Source: Neodiprion pinetum
Taxonomy: Eukaryota > Arthropoda > Insecta > Hymenoptera > Diprionidae
Direction: 5' to 3'
NCBI RefSeq assembly: GCF_021155775.2
Contig: NC_060235.2
Span: 37,674,607 to 37,738,606, forward strand
Length of the DNA: 64,000 nt
The position numbers were made by a program, and so were the translations under genes. The notes under the pieces are model-generated. The model was not told where the DNA came from. It searched no databases and saw only the letters and a list, made by a program, of their open reading frames with translations. Below, one piece after another: positions 23,012-35,591 of the stretch (its first letter is position 1; every line of letters starts with the position of its first letter).

Positions 23012-25260
23012 ATGTCAAACACCTCGCCAGTAATAAATGGTGAAAACACTGGGAGCGTGGATTTTCGGGAACTGCTTACGGCACCTGGAACTACGGCTAG
23101 TGGAGTTAACGCGGCCGCGGCTCGTGCGGCATACAACATGGTTGCAGCAATGAGCGAACATTTATCAACTAACGTGAGGCAAAACGAGTTCCAAACCGCT
23201 GCCGAGGATAGCAAGGCGGGCATATTAAGCTTCCCCTGCGACTTCGACCACATGTACGCGAGTATGACAGACGGCGGTGCCCCGGCGACATCGGCACTCG
23301 GTGTCAGCCCCCTCCGCGGCAACGAGGCTCGTCACCATGACCTCACCGAGGTCAAGCACCTCAAAGAACTACTACTTTTACATCTGGACCTGATACAACA
23401 ACAATCCGAGCAAATCGTTACCAAGGATAAACTATTAGCGGCTCTCAGGCAGGAGAATGAAACGGTATACAAGCAGATGTTCACTAGTACTAATTGAAGT
23501 GTCAGTATTTATTTACAGAGATATAACCGTATCGCTATTTCCCTACAAGTGACGCTCCATGTCGCTAAACATGCCTTGGACAACAAAGTTGTCACGCACA
23601 TGCTGAAATGTCATTCAATAATCTCGCTTCACCGTCAAGGTCATGCTTCATGTACCTGCCGTTGGGTGGCGTTGTAACCGCTACGTACATTTGTACACAT
23701 TACAATATTCACGTCTCTGACGCGTTTCCGATGACATTGCTCTGTCGGTAATGTACTCTCGCTCGGTACCGATAGCGTTTCACGCGGAATATTTAATTAC
23801 CTAAATTTGAACAACTTTGTCGAATCTACTGAAAATTCAACTTTTGTAGGCTTGAAAGTCCTCATTCCTGCTCAAAACTAATATTTCCTACCACGTCTTG
23901 ATTTTGTGTATTTCAGCTGAAGTTGCGTTTGGAACGGATGGATAGACGAGTCAATCTACAAAAACTACGATCAGATGTAACTGAAAATTCTGTATTACCT
24001 GATCACGCCGGGGCTTGTTCTCCTACCAGTCTGAATTCACCAAATACGGCATCCACTAGTGATCATCAGAGGAATACTGAGTCCGAGAATAGCAGTCCTC
24101 CATACAACGAGAGTTTTAAAATACGTTTGAATACAAGCGGAGGTATAACTACAGTTAAACAAGAGCCGAGTGAAAATCATGTCAAGAATGAATCCAAGCA
24201 TGAAACTTTTCGACAAGAATCGAGTAGCGACTCTCGACATGATTGGGAAATTAAGAAGAAAAGGAAGTCCGAATCTAGTACAACATCAATTGGAAAACGC
24301 AAGAGAGGTGTATCCTGCTCGTCGACAGTCAGTAATGACACAACTTCCACGATACCAGACAACAAGAGCGTGACTCACGAGAATGTTAAGAAGACGGATA
24401 AAAAGGGAAAATCCATTACTAAAAAGGAATCCTTTCTAACAACGGAAGAACATTATTTTACATCCATAGGTGAGCCCAACTACACGTTAAGTCTGTCGGA
24501 ACCTGTGCCTTCAGATAATAGTGCTTCTCTGGAGGTCCCAAATTGGAGGGTTAAAGTTTACACCAGCTGTTACACAATGGAGGGAACAGAAAACTTAGAT
24601 GATGAAATATTTAACAAAAGACATCTCAAGTTGGAAAATGATGAAAGGCGTCGAAAGAGATGGGACTTTCAACGGATAAGGTAAGTGACAAATATTTTCC
24701 TATTTTGAATTTATATACGAATGGCAAGTTTTTTTTTTAAAACATTCAATTTTGATTTGCAGGGAACAACGGCATATCGAGAAGCTAAAACAAAGACAAG
24801 AACGTCAAAATCATCAGGCAACATGTTATAATACGAACCACACCGGACCATGCCCAACGCTACCGGCAGAAGAGGCAGTAAGCACATTGTGGCCAGAACC
24901 AGAGCAAATTCAGGGACTTCAAGTTGACTCACGACTGCCAGTTACTGCGTTTGGTGTGCCCATTCCCACCTTTACCCCAACGTAAGTTTCCTTGTAGTGC
25001 TAGAAATAGTTTTGATTTCAAATATAGTAACAGCAGTGATCCTAGATTGTACGACTTAACTTTAATCATTCATCTAGAGTCAGACTGAAAGTTAATCTGT
25101 GGAAAAACAAAAAAACAGGCCTAAAGCATATACTATCTTGTTAAAGTTCATTTACTGTTTGAATTACAGTGAATTCTCTTTACCATGGCTACATACAGCG
25201 AGGTCGAAGAATCGACGCACCAAACGATCTACAGGTAGAAGAAAATCTTCTAGAAGATAA
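23012..25260 (+). CDS. MSL1: MSL1, male-specific lethal 1 homolog (PEHE domain)
   Basis: Scaffold of the MSL histone H4K16 acetyltransferase complex; it dimerises through its coiled coil, bound by MSL2, and recruits MOF and MSL3 through its C-terminal PEHE region. Four in-phase exons: 23012-23464, 23917-24680, 24763-24981 and 25170-25260, giving 508 residues. The coiled coil is at about residues 109-170 (KELLLLHLDLIQQQSEQ, LKLRLERMDRRV) and spans the first intron. A Ser/Lys-rich linker follows. The PEHE domain begins near residue 356 (LEVPNWRVKVY), followed by LDDEIFNKRHLKLENDERRR and KRWDFQRIREQR. The C terminus is strongly basic (KNRRTKRSTGRRKSSRR). An insect outside flies is expected to use this in general H4K16 acetylation; a dosage-compensation role cannot be read from sequence. 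Confidence 0.94.
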
Positions 25261-27283
25261 GCTGGCACAGCGACAGGCTGAACTTGTTTTTAATCTAATT
25301 ACTATTTTAAAACATAGCTGTAGCGACGTCTTCTTAATGATTTGTTTTTAACTCTGAAGTGCGTTATTCCTGCAGTGTTAAATAGGGCACCAAAGATGTT
25401 TTTACTCTTTATTTTTAATGAACGCAATGTACTAAATCGATAAACTACTGTTATCGATTCAATTTTCTACAATTTTCTTCATTTACAATCACGCCCACCT
25501 GCCACTCATCGATGTGTGTAACTCAACGCACGATTAAGATCATTTAATTTTACAACTTGATTTAGGTACCTAACATTTATCCATTTATTTGTAATATCTT
25601 GACGTACGTCGCAAAAATTTGATAAACTGATGTTCATATTCGAATGTAACTTTTCTGTAAAGCTTTGTAAATTATTACTTTTATTGTTGTATAAAAAAAA
25701 CATATCATTTGTTTTAAGCTCTTTGATTCATTCGGTACATTTTAGACAAATTTGGCTTCATCAATTATTACAGTATCATTTTTTTTTTTTTTAACTTGAA
25801 ACACATGTATAAAAGATACAAATGAAACTATATAGTATTAGCATACTATACACGTGAGAAAATAATGTAATGATTAGTGGTTAGAAATGGTCGTAACTAA
25901 TTAAAATACAAAATTTAATATTTATCGCACCCTTTAAATTCTTTTAAGACGTAATGTTTATAATAATTTTTCATGATGAAACTCAATTCCCAGTTACTGC
26001 AAACAACGACAGTCATCCAAATCATAAACCAGTATCATGAAATCAACATTACAGAGGATTTTTTAACAATAATTCCATATTCTTACACGTGATAAGATTG
26101 GATGATACAAGTTCTAATAACGTTGGTTGTTTTGGTTGTCTTCAATAATTAAAATATTTCAAAGTGATACATCATGAGGAGGGATTGCAACTGTTACCTC
26201 TGGCAATGTCAGTCGAAGACGACAAAACTGAAATATTCATGTTCAAATTTTATCTTGTAAGTCTTACCTCTCATATTCTTTTAAAGCACTTTTTTCCCAA
26301 GTAATAAGATTTGCAATTTTTATTGTTAAAAATCCAAATGCTGGGCTCAAACTAAGTTTAAATGACTCAAACTGTGTTAATGTAACTGATTATAATTTTC
26401 ACACTGGATTAACAGGACAATTGGACAATGGACCATTGAACTACCAAAAATCATAACTTATATGACTATAACAATGATCAAGACGTGTATTCAAAACATA
26501 CAAAAACTGGAATCAGTATTTCGACTATATAATTATTTAATATTCTCAAATAAATCGGTCATTACTGTTCTACAGAAAACATGACCTGACTAAAGGGAGG
26601 GGGTTAAATTCGTAGCATACAACTTGACATCTAAAAAAATCTATACAGATTATCTGGTGTGGTTAATTATGTTAGTATGATAATGTACTAATCAGAAAAC
26701 AAGTTTTAATTTAGTTTCAATATAAAATACAATCTATACGTTATGTAAATAGAGTAAACTATGATGAAAGAGTAAAACCATACATAAAAAAAAATTATTC
26801 GGGTCTTGTGCATAAATTTATAAAATTTTTATTTTTTTTATCATATTGTTTATTGGTTCAAATTTTCATATGCTGTATAAAATCGAAATCAATGAATATA
26901 ATAACCTGAGGTGTTGACGTGTAACAATATATGGTGTGTCAATTTCAGTAATAAAAAATATTGCAGCAAATTTTTGATTCCCTGTAGTAGATTAAACTTT
27001 ACTGATGTTATAAATCAAACTGTCGATTAACATAAAAATTGCGAAAACTAATCCTTGTTAAGGTAATCAAGGTTTTCTTACGTTAATGAAGAAAATATTT
27101 CCTCTTCACAAGTAAAAAGTGATATTAACAATGTGCAACAGGATAAACAATTGAATTTTTCATACAAGAATGTCGTTCGCTGCTGCATTCGAAATTGGGT
27201 TTTCTTACATAATATACATTTTTATTAGGTACACATTGCTAACTTCATTGTACAATTGATAACGAAACAAGAAGAATTGAGCC
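25261..27283. other. Convergent AT-rich intergenic region between MSL1 and actin
   Basis: Tail-to-tail region of 2 kb, with both 3' UTRs inside it. On the actin side, plus-strand TTTATT at 27221-27226 is AATAAA on the minus strand, 58 nt past the actin stop. No coding exon seen. Confidence 0.6.
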
Positions 27284-28929
27284 TTAAAAACATTTTCGAT
27301 GTACAATAGATGCACCTGATTCATCATATTCCTGTTTAGATATCCACATTTGTTGGAAGGTACTCAAGCTTGCAAGAATAGATCCTCCGATCCATACCGA
27401 ATACTTTCTTTCTGGTGGTGCAATTATCTTTATTTTCATAGTCGACGGAGCCAGAGCAGTGATCTCCTTCTGCATTCTGTCCGCGATTCCAGGATACATT
27501 GTTGTGCCACCAGACAGTACAGAATTGGCATAGAGATCTTTACGAATATCAACGTCACATTTCATAATGGAATTATACGTAGTTTCATGAATACCACATG
27601 CCTCCATCCCTAAGAAACTTGGTTGGAACATTGCTTCCGGGCAACGGAAACGTTCGTTACCGATTGTTATGACCTGGAAAATAGAGTTCCAAAACAGTGT
27701 TCTATTTCAGTAGTTTCCATACTGGCGTTATCTTACCTGTCCGTCGGGCAGTTCGTAACTTTTTTCTAAAGCACTGGACCCAGCAGCTGTTGCCATTTCC
27801 TGCTGAAAGTCTAGAGCTATGTAGCAAAGTTTCTCCTTAATATCCCTCACGATTTCCCTCTCAGCAGTTGTTGTAAAGGAATATCCTCTTTCGGTCAAAA
27901 TTTTCATCAGATAATCGGTTAGATCGCGCCCAGCCAAGTCCAAACGTAAAATTGCATGTGGCAGAGCATATCCTGTATTACAACGCAAGTTATTCATTGC
28001 AACATTTATATCGACACAAACTAATATTAAGATGTAAGAACTAGCATTACTCGTAATCGACATTATAACTCTAAGCCAATGGCGCTACACCAACTATTAT
28101 TGCTCTTGATACTACCTTCCTTTTATAATGGCAACGATCACATTGGATTACATCTTATAATAGAATCTAAACGTTATAGAAGATAATTTTAAATTACTGT
28201 ACATGCTGATTTAGAAAGTTAAGAATTACAATGACATTGAAAAAAATGTTGAAATTGTAATTTGGTTTATGTAACTATGACTAAACACTTCTTCTTACCC
28301 TCGTAAATAGGGACCGTATGCGATACACCATCTCCGCTATCCAACACTATGCCTGTGGTCCTTCCTGACGCGTACAGAGATAGGACAGCTTGGATAGCGA
28401 CGTACATGGCTGGTGAGTTGAAAGTTTCGAACATGATCTGTGTCATTGTTTCGCGATTTGTTTTCGGATTTAATGGGGCTTCTGTGAGAAGTACAGGATG
28501 TTCTTCCGGGGCGATTCTGAGTTCGTTGTAGAATGTATGATGCCAAATTTTTTCCATATCATCCCAATTTGTAACAATACCATGTTCGATAGGATATCTT
28601 ACTGTGAGTACCCCTCTCTTACTTTGAGCCTCATCTCCGACGTAACTATCTTTTTGTCCCATACCGACCATTATACCCTGGAAATATTGTAATAGTTGTT
28701 CATGAATAGACAAAAATGTGCAACATTACAGTCGAATCATTTGATATGATGTAGACTATTTGAATTTGAATACTACTGTGAAGTATTGGCAGACCAATGT
28801 TACCTGGTATCGGGGTTTTCCAACGATCGATGGAAAAACAGCCCTTGGAGCATCATCTCCGGCGAATCCTGCTTTGCACATGCCCGATCCATTGTCGACA
28901 ACAAGTGCAGCCACATCGTCGTCACACAT
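27284..28929 (-). CDS. Actin, divergent paralog
   Basis: Filament-forming cytoskeletal or muscle ATPase. Four in-phase minus-strand exons: 28929-28804, 28677-28299, 27972-27737 and 27673-27284, giving exactly 376 residues, the insect actin length, from MCDDDVAALVVDNGSGMCKA to SIVHRKCF. Nucleotide-binding loops (DNGSG, LDSGDGVSH, SGGTTMYPG) are intact. Against the standard insect sequence I count about 17 substitutions, unusual for actin. They include Arg-to-Lys and His-to-Tyr in the D-loop (VGKPRYQGIMV), RGVLTVRYPIEH, PKTNRETMTQ and LDFQQEMATAAGSSALEKS. An intron in the 5' UTR is likely: an acceptor TTCTAG lies just before the ATG and a noncoding exon ends at 29019. Frame and motifs are intact, so it is a functional but specialised actin, possibly tissue-restricted. 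Confidence 0.95.
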
Positions 28930-29018
28930 TTTAAAACACTAGAATATATAGATAACGTTTTAGTGAGACTTTGGGAATGTCAGTTAAAAAGTCAAAAAAC
29001 ATATACTTCTCAACTTAC

Positions 29019-29100
29019 ATCGCGTTTGTTTGGGACTAATGAAACCAACTGACTAGACAGTACACGATCCTTGTGGTATGTTAGTCTCTCGTAGAGTGCG
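29019..29100 (-). other. Probable noncoding first exon (5' UTR) of the actin gene
   Basis: A donor AT|GTAAGT at 29019/29018 on the minus strand lies about 90 bp upstream of an acceptor that precedes the actin ATG. A TATA box is about 25-30 bp further upstream. A leader exon split from the coding region is typical of insect actin genes. The upstream edge is inferred from TATA spacing. Confidence 0.6.
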
Positions 29101-29121
29101 GAATTGCAGTTGAGAAAGGAG

Positions 29122-29128
29122 TTTTATA
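29122..29128 (-). promoter_or_regulatory. TATA box of the actin gene
   Basis: TATAAAA on the minus strand (context CGTATAAAAC), placed about 25-30 bp upstream of the likely start of the noncoding first exon. Confidence 0.7.
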
Positions 29129-29129
29129 C

Positions 29130-31759
29130 GATCTCCCTTCTCCTGCTCAAATGCTGTTGCTGTAATCAGGTCTCATCCTGTCTCTTGATTCTTGTATGCT
29201 CCAAATATTAGGATCATCATTTTCAGCATACTTATGTGACGAACAATTATTTTCCATAAGCGCGAATTAAATTGTGTAAAAAGATTCATTTCTGTTTTGT
29301 TCACTGCAACTGGTGTACAATTGTATGATTGTTATTTGAAAAATTGCCTAGTAGTCAAAAGCTGTAAGTTAAGTTGCAGTTGATTGATGAATTATTTGAA
29401 AAAATGAATTATCGTTGCTGAAGCTGCTGTACAACTAGAAAATAATTATAAACACTATTAAATTTGACTGTCTTACTACCATATTTTCGTAATGATGCAA
29501 TAGTAGATGTGACACAAAATTGATAGGGATCCCAACGACTATCTTTAAAAAAGTACAAAATAGTATATGCACCAATTAGTTAATTGCACTTTACCATATC
29601 GCACTGATTGAACGCACAGTGCCTGAAGCAACCAGAGCATGCAGAATATTTTCTTTCCCTGCTTCACCTACTGGGTGTAAAGAGAAATTTATCGGATTCA
29701 CTTCACATATTTGAGATAAAGCGTTTCAATGTAACAAAGTTATTGCTATTATTTTTCATCCATTTATCATTATCTTCTACAAATTGATCATATCAATCTG
29801 TACTAAACTGAAAAAAATTCTTTATTCTGTTTTCATTCACTGTTTACAGATATTGCACCACATGTAGAAGATGGGCAAGCTGATTGATGACTATTCGCGA
29901 TAATGACCTTGAATCTGGTAGACTTATTGCTATTGTCAGCTTATGAAGGAGGTGAAATTTCAAGGAGAACAATTGGTGTCAGTTTCAATACTGAGTTACT
30001 AAATACGATTACGTTTCATAAATTCTAGTATGTAAAGTTCTTTCTGATTTCAAGTTCATGATAACATCTGACGCCCTCCAACCATCTCGTTAACTGTTCT
30101 ACCTGCTATAATTGTATCAGAAGTCATATCAGTACTAATTTAGTGACTAACGTCATTTGACAATGCTGATAATTGCTATTTCTGTGACATATGTGCTTGT
30201 TAAAATATGGTAAGTATGTAGATAGAACTCAGTTTCATCGGTTGCGTGGCAGAGTTTCCCATTGCTGTGAAACAATGATAACAGCATGAGCTTTGTTGAT
30301 AAAACACGATACTATTGTCTCGAAAAATCACTATTGTTATAAAAGTATAAAATTAAGTTGGGTATTCCCCGGTGCCAGGAAGATACATCCGCATTATATA
30401 TCTTCTTCAAACATCCGGTTCGATTTATGTTATAGATACGCGAAAACCTGCATATTTGCACAAAGTGAACTGACAATTTTTCTGCATAAACTTTTTGAAA
30501 CTCCAGAACTAGTTTTCAGTTTTTTGTAGAAAGTTATAAAATTTTTTTTCGAATACTGGAAAAAAAAAATATCCAAGACTTGTAACATCTGTTCAGAATC
30601 TGTTTCAGAAACGCAAAAAATGCAAGAGTATTATAAATCTTCCTACCAGAAAGAGATAAGAAACTTTCTCAAAGTAATTGGAACCCATTGCTGACCACAA
30701 TAGAATAATTTGACTTTCTTTTTATATCTATTACTCGAATACAAATTTGCGATAATAATAAAGGAAATTCGTTTATTTCGTCTAAATAATGAATGAATCA
30801 CGAGCAGTAGGAAAGTTTTATTCAAGCAACATATCATGACTGCTATCGTGAACTTGAGAAAAGCAGTGTTCCAGAGACTGACCATGAAGAGAGGCATTAT
30901 TATAATCACTGCATTACATTAATTAATTACCTATTTGGCTAGTTACATTAATTAGACCATGAAGCAATGTAGTTGAACTCCAATGCAATGGTTGAAAATA
31001 CCGTGCCCAAGTAAATTCTTGAATGTTTTACTCAGTCAATTTTTTCGGCAATAGTATTCAAAACCTGAGTTGTACATCGATTCATACGAAAATTCCTGGG
31101 ACCGATTATATGAATTTCTCTCTCCTGCCGTAAATGTGTCTTTTAAGGAATTTCCAAATTGTCATTTAATCGATAGAAATATATTTACAAAAGTCAGTTA
31201 TCTTTATTTAAACATATATTGTATGTATACTACATATACATAAGTATGTATATCCATGGATTATTCACTTGCAGCACCTGACCAACATTGCTTAAATCGA
31301 AATTGAACTAATCAGTAGCTAATCTTAATTCAAATTATTCTCCAATTTATGATAATATATACAGACGGCAAATTGTGGAATCACATTTTCGTAGTTCTTT
31401 ACTTTGTGAGGCCCCTAGCTCTAAGAACAACTCAGATTAAACATATGTTTTACATCCTTTTGAAACCCGAAATATTTACCTACACAAGTCATTGACAAAT
31501 TAATTAACGCAGATTTTCGAAACCGTATTCATTTGAAAACGATTTTCTCCTAAGTATCATAGTACGCAATAGCATACATCGGGTAACTCATAGTTTAGCA
31601 TAATAAATAATAAAAGTGTTTAGTGCATAAAGCACAACGCGTCATAAAATCAGTACTCAGCCATCAGTTAGGTGAATATCAATGAGTTTGCACTGCATAA
31701 TTAATACGATGCTGTAGAATAAATGGGGAACAATCACTCTAAACTTGATGAAGTCATCA
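29130..31759. other. Intergenic region between the actin promoter and the Gcn5 3' end
   Basis: 2.6 kb of AT-rich DNA. The part next to 29,130 is presumably the actin regulatory region. The part next to 31,759 is the Gcn5 3' UTR. I see no coding exon, RNA gene or mobile element. Confidence 0.5.
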
Positions 31760-34474
31760 TTATTTATCCCAAAGACCTATTTCCTTCATTCTTGTTTGAA
31801 AATATTTTTCCAACGCATTGGCACATCTATAATATTCCGTATCCGGGCTGTTGTACAATCGACAATTTGTAAATATTCGTGTCATATCAGCTATAAACAA
31901 TCGCCGAGTTACATAATATCTGGCCTTAAGACGGTCGCTCATAGTTTTTAAGTCTGAAAATATGACAAAATCATTAATCATCATTATCTTTATTACAATA
32001 ATCGATGCATATGTAACATATTTACCCATTGGATATTTGATGTGATCATAATAATCAGGGACATCATTTTTATCAACAGGCTTTAGGAACGGCCATGCAG
32101 TGCTATTATTTTTCACAGTATTCAAAACACTTTTTAAGGCGTTGTATAATGAATCTGTCACATCCAAACAAGCCTCCATTGGCTCTGGTCCCTGCGTTCC
32201 TTTCGCGACGCCTCTCGTTCTTGTTTGAGCATAACTTTTCCATCCAGTTTCCCGTATTCCTGGGATAGATTCTACAGGAATTCCTCGCACACCCTCTTTG
32301 AAGCAGGTCAGGCCAGGATGCACCTTTTGTATTTCTTGTTGCCTTTGATATATCAATTTCTTGATTATTTCTTTCTGTTTTCTTATAACTGCAGTGAATT
32401 CTGTGTACACAATTTTAGCGTTAAGTTCACAGTGCATCAGAGTAGCACCTTCGTAGTCTTTGATATACCCTTGGTACATGGGTCTAGACATTTTTATGTC
32501 CTTGCTAAAACCCTGCTTCTTGAAGTACCCGATCGCAAATTCATCAGCAAACGTTAAAAAGTGCAGTATATTGTTTTTTATATGATAATCCTTGAGCATG
32601 TTCATCAAGTGTGTACCGTATCCTTTGACTTGCTCTTGACTTGTCACAGCGCAAAATACGATTTCCGTAAATCCTTGGGTTGCAAACATTCGGAAACAAA
32701 TTCCACCAATAGGCCTACCATCTTTGATAAGCGCCAAAGTTTTATGTTTTCTGTTTAAAGATATTAAAAGAGAACCAGAAGTAAGAATGAAACTTGAAAG
32801 TTTTGTAAAAGAGATAAGAATTACTCACGGATCGAAGACTAGTTGAGATATATATTCTTTTGGCATTCTGGGTAATTGGTGACTGAAAACGTTGTGTAAT
32901 CCTATCAACCAGAGCATAGTTTGCTTCGATACTGGTTGTGTCAGGCTGTTTCCAATGACATGGAACTCTATAATCTTTCGACTTTCCTCAATTTTTGCAG
33001 TTTCGTCTCTCGGCACATTTGGTGGGAAGACTGCGTCAGGTCCGCACATGTAGTTAGGATCATTTATCGTCGCTACAATTTCTGCTACAGTTTCTTCCGG
33101 CAAGTCTTCGAAAGCTTCTTCATTTTTACGTCTTTTCAAATCAGGCCTTCCCTCTGAGTGAGATCGTTTTTCAGGAAGTTTTTTTAGCCCTGGGCTTATA
33201 TTTATTGTCGTATAATTGTCTTTGTCATTGTGCGCTACACTGATTTTCTCGAATTCACCAGGCCGTCGTGAGTGATTCCCCTTTGATTCTAAGGCAGCTT
33301 GTAAATGTGATGGCGGTACTTGTTTGAACTCTGGATCCCATATAGGAGAGCCATCAGAGTATATTTCTACTTCTAGCATAGATAAAAACCTGTGGATCAG
33401 AAAATGTGGCATGTAGTGATTTGGAATATACATTTGGAATTAGTACAATCGAAAGTTTCTGTCTGTTATAAATCTAAGATTTAAGGAAAAACGTTACACA
33501 TACTTAGGAAAGTGCGTCAGGACTAGAACTCTCTTTTCAGGTGACATTCTGTCTCGTTCGCTATGACATTTGTCCATGAGTTGTCTGCAGACTGATTTGA
33601 ATACAGCTTGAAGTAAAGTTCTTCCAAATACGAGTGTAGTATCGTAATGTGGTAAAGAATCGCAGAAAGCTGGTACATGACAAAAGACAAGCCAGCGTGT
33701 GTAGTTTATTTTATATGCGGGTGCTTCTTCGGCGTTACCAGCAGTTCTTCTAGCGCTCGGAGTCTCGAAATTCCAATGATTTAAACAGTGCAAAAACATC
33801 TTGGCTAAATCGTACATCGCTTGCCATTCGCGTTGGGATAAATGGCCAAATTTGTAGAGCACAAAATTAGTTATAGCCTTGGCTATGCTAGGCCTCTCAA
33901 AAGGCGGCTGACCCAGAGGTCCCTCTATTGTCGGTTTAGTCATAGACAGGATACATTTTCGCAAAAGTTTAAATAAATAGTAATAGACTTTTTTTGTATC
34001 CGGATCCTCCTCCCTGTGCATTCCCATGAAAATGTTATCAACATCGATGACCATGCCGAGTAGTTTGTTAATTTCGTCATCGCTTTGGGATTGCAGATGT
34101 GTGATATGCTTTTCAAGTACATGGGTGCAGCTTCGACATGGATCGGAAAAGTTAGCAGCTGGTTGCTGCATGTCATTCTTTGGAGACTTAGTCAATGGTT
34201 GAGCGTTCTTCCATCCGTTGCATTTGCACTCGTCGGCTTGGCATGAGCTGTAATTTGCCAGTTTCAATAGCTTTTTTAACTGGGGCCAATTAAAAACTTG
34301 ATGTTTGCGTTGCTGAATCCTCTGCAAGTTGTTCTGGCGACTAGCTTGGTCCGTACCTCGTGGCGAACTTGACTCTGCGCTGTTACTGCTCACGAGGTTT
34401 TGAGATGTACTTGTCACGGACTGCACTCGATCCTCAGACGACATACCTGACATGGTTCTGGTAGTTTCATCCAT
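31760..34474 (-). CDS. Gcn5: Gcn5/PCAF histone acetyltransferase (KAT2)
   Basis: Nuclear lysine acetyltransferase, catalytic subunit of SAGA and ATAC, acting mainly on H3K9/K14. Four in-phase minus-strand exons: 34474-33504, 33389-32829, 32750-32026 and 31953-31760, giving 816 residues, near the Drosophila length. The PCAF-type N-terminal domain covers about residues 60-350 (Cys-rich segment CQADECKCNGW, then HFPKFLSMLEVEIYSD). The GNAT domain spans about 465-630, with catalytic Glu540 in FTEIVFCAV and the acetyl-CoA loop QVKGYGTHL. The bromodomain is about 700-810, with WPFLKP, YYDHIKYPMDLKTM and acetyl-lysine-binding Asn787 in CRLYNSP. All key residues are present. Divergent with NFX1; the 1.1-kb gap probably holds both promoters. 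Confidence 0.96.
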
Positions 34475-35591
34475 TGAAATGATTTTCTAAAATTACTACA
34501 CCTGAAAAATATCAAATTCATGACAATGTTTATGTTCAATAGCATGTTTCTTGATTTCCCAGATTTGTATAATGAATTATCAGTGGGAATTAAAATGTGT
34601 ATTACTTTGGATTATATATTCAAATCAGAAATTATCGTATCTATGAATTAAAAATCAATTACTGATTTTTTACCAAGAAATAGCTGGCTATCGACTCTAC
34701 TCATTGAAGGAAAATTGAATTTTGAACTTTGCGAGAAGGGTAAATTCAAGGTTACGCAGGCCGGGTAAATTGTTGACAAAACATTGAGACAAAGTACGTG
34801 ATGTGAATTTGAAATTGAAGTCAATGCGACGCAAAATCGTTACGAAATAACCGAGATTTTCATTCGTGAGATACCCGATGAGTATAATTATCGTTGGCGC
34901 AATGTCCTTTTTGACAGTTTTAATTTTTCGCGCAAATATCGATGGCTGTGGGTTGTGCGTACAGCTGAGAAAAAAAATACTCTCAAGTAGGGATTATTTA
35001 ATCATTTATCATCACCACGTCGAAGGTATTCCAAGTGCGGATAATTAAACATGTATGATAAATAGGTCTAAATTTACGACAAGAACAATAATGAATTGTA
35101 ATATGTTTATTTACCAAAGCTTCCGTTCACATATTATTGTAACGCTGCGCCTCCATTTGTTACGTGATTTTAGTTCGTCCGAACGCCACGTTCTCAAGTG
35201 ATTCGCACGGAGCGTTTGCCTACTTTTAATTTTGATTTAACGCTGGTAAGAAATAAGTAAAAATATTCCACCTTACTTTCCTTATCAATATTCGCAACGC
35301 TGCGCTAGTCGTCGGATTGAAATACCCCAAACACCCTTAACTAACCCGCGCACAAGTCGACGACGCATTTTATCAGGTATGTGCGTAAATTTACTCCGTT
35401 AAAAGATATTGGTTAAACTATGGAGTTTGGTTAGTTCGTTTGAGATCAGCTTATAACCAGATCATTGCACCATATTGCCCCACTCTTGAAGTTTGCAATC
35501 CTTCAACTCATTTCCAGAAAGTCGTTGGAGGCAAGCCACCCTCTGGTGGAGTCAGAAGCCGGGGAAGTCCCTTTGCCATTGCGGCATTGCC
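34475..35591. promoter_or_regulatory. Divergent promoter region of Gcn5 and NFX1/shuttle craft
   Basis: Interval of 1.1 kb between divergent start codons. It must contain both 5' UTRs. CpG-richer sequence from about 35,150 to 35,380 is a likely NFX1 transcription start region. GT donor-like sites near 35,245 and 35,377 suggest alternative noncoding leader exons. No coding exon. Confidence 0.5.

Noticed and set aside
29195..29220. CCAAATATTAGG upstream of actin as an SRF CArG box
   Set aside because: The A/T core between CC and GG is 8 bp, not the required 6, so it is not a CArG box.
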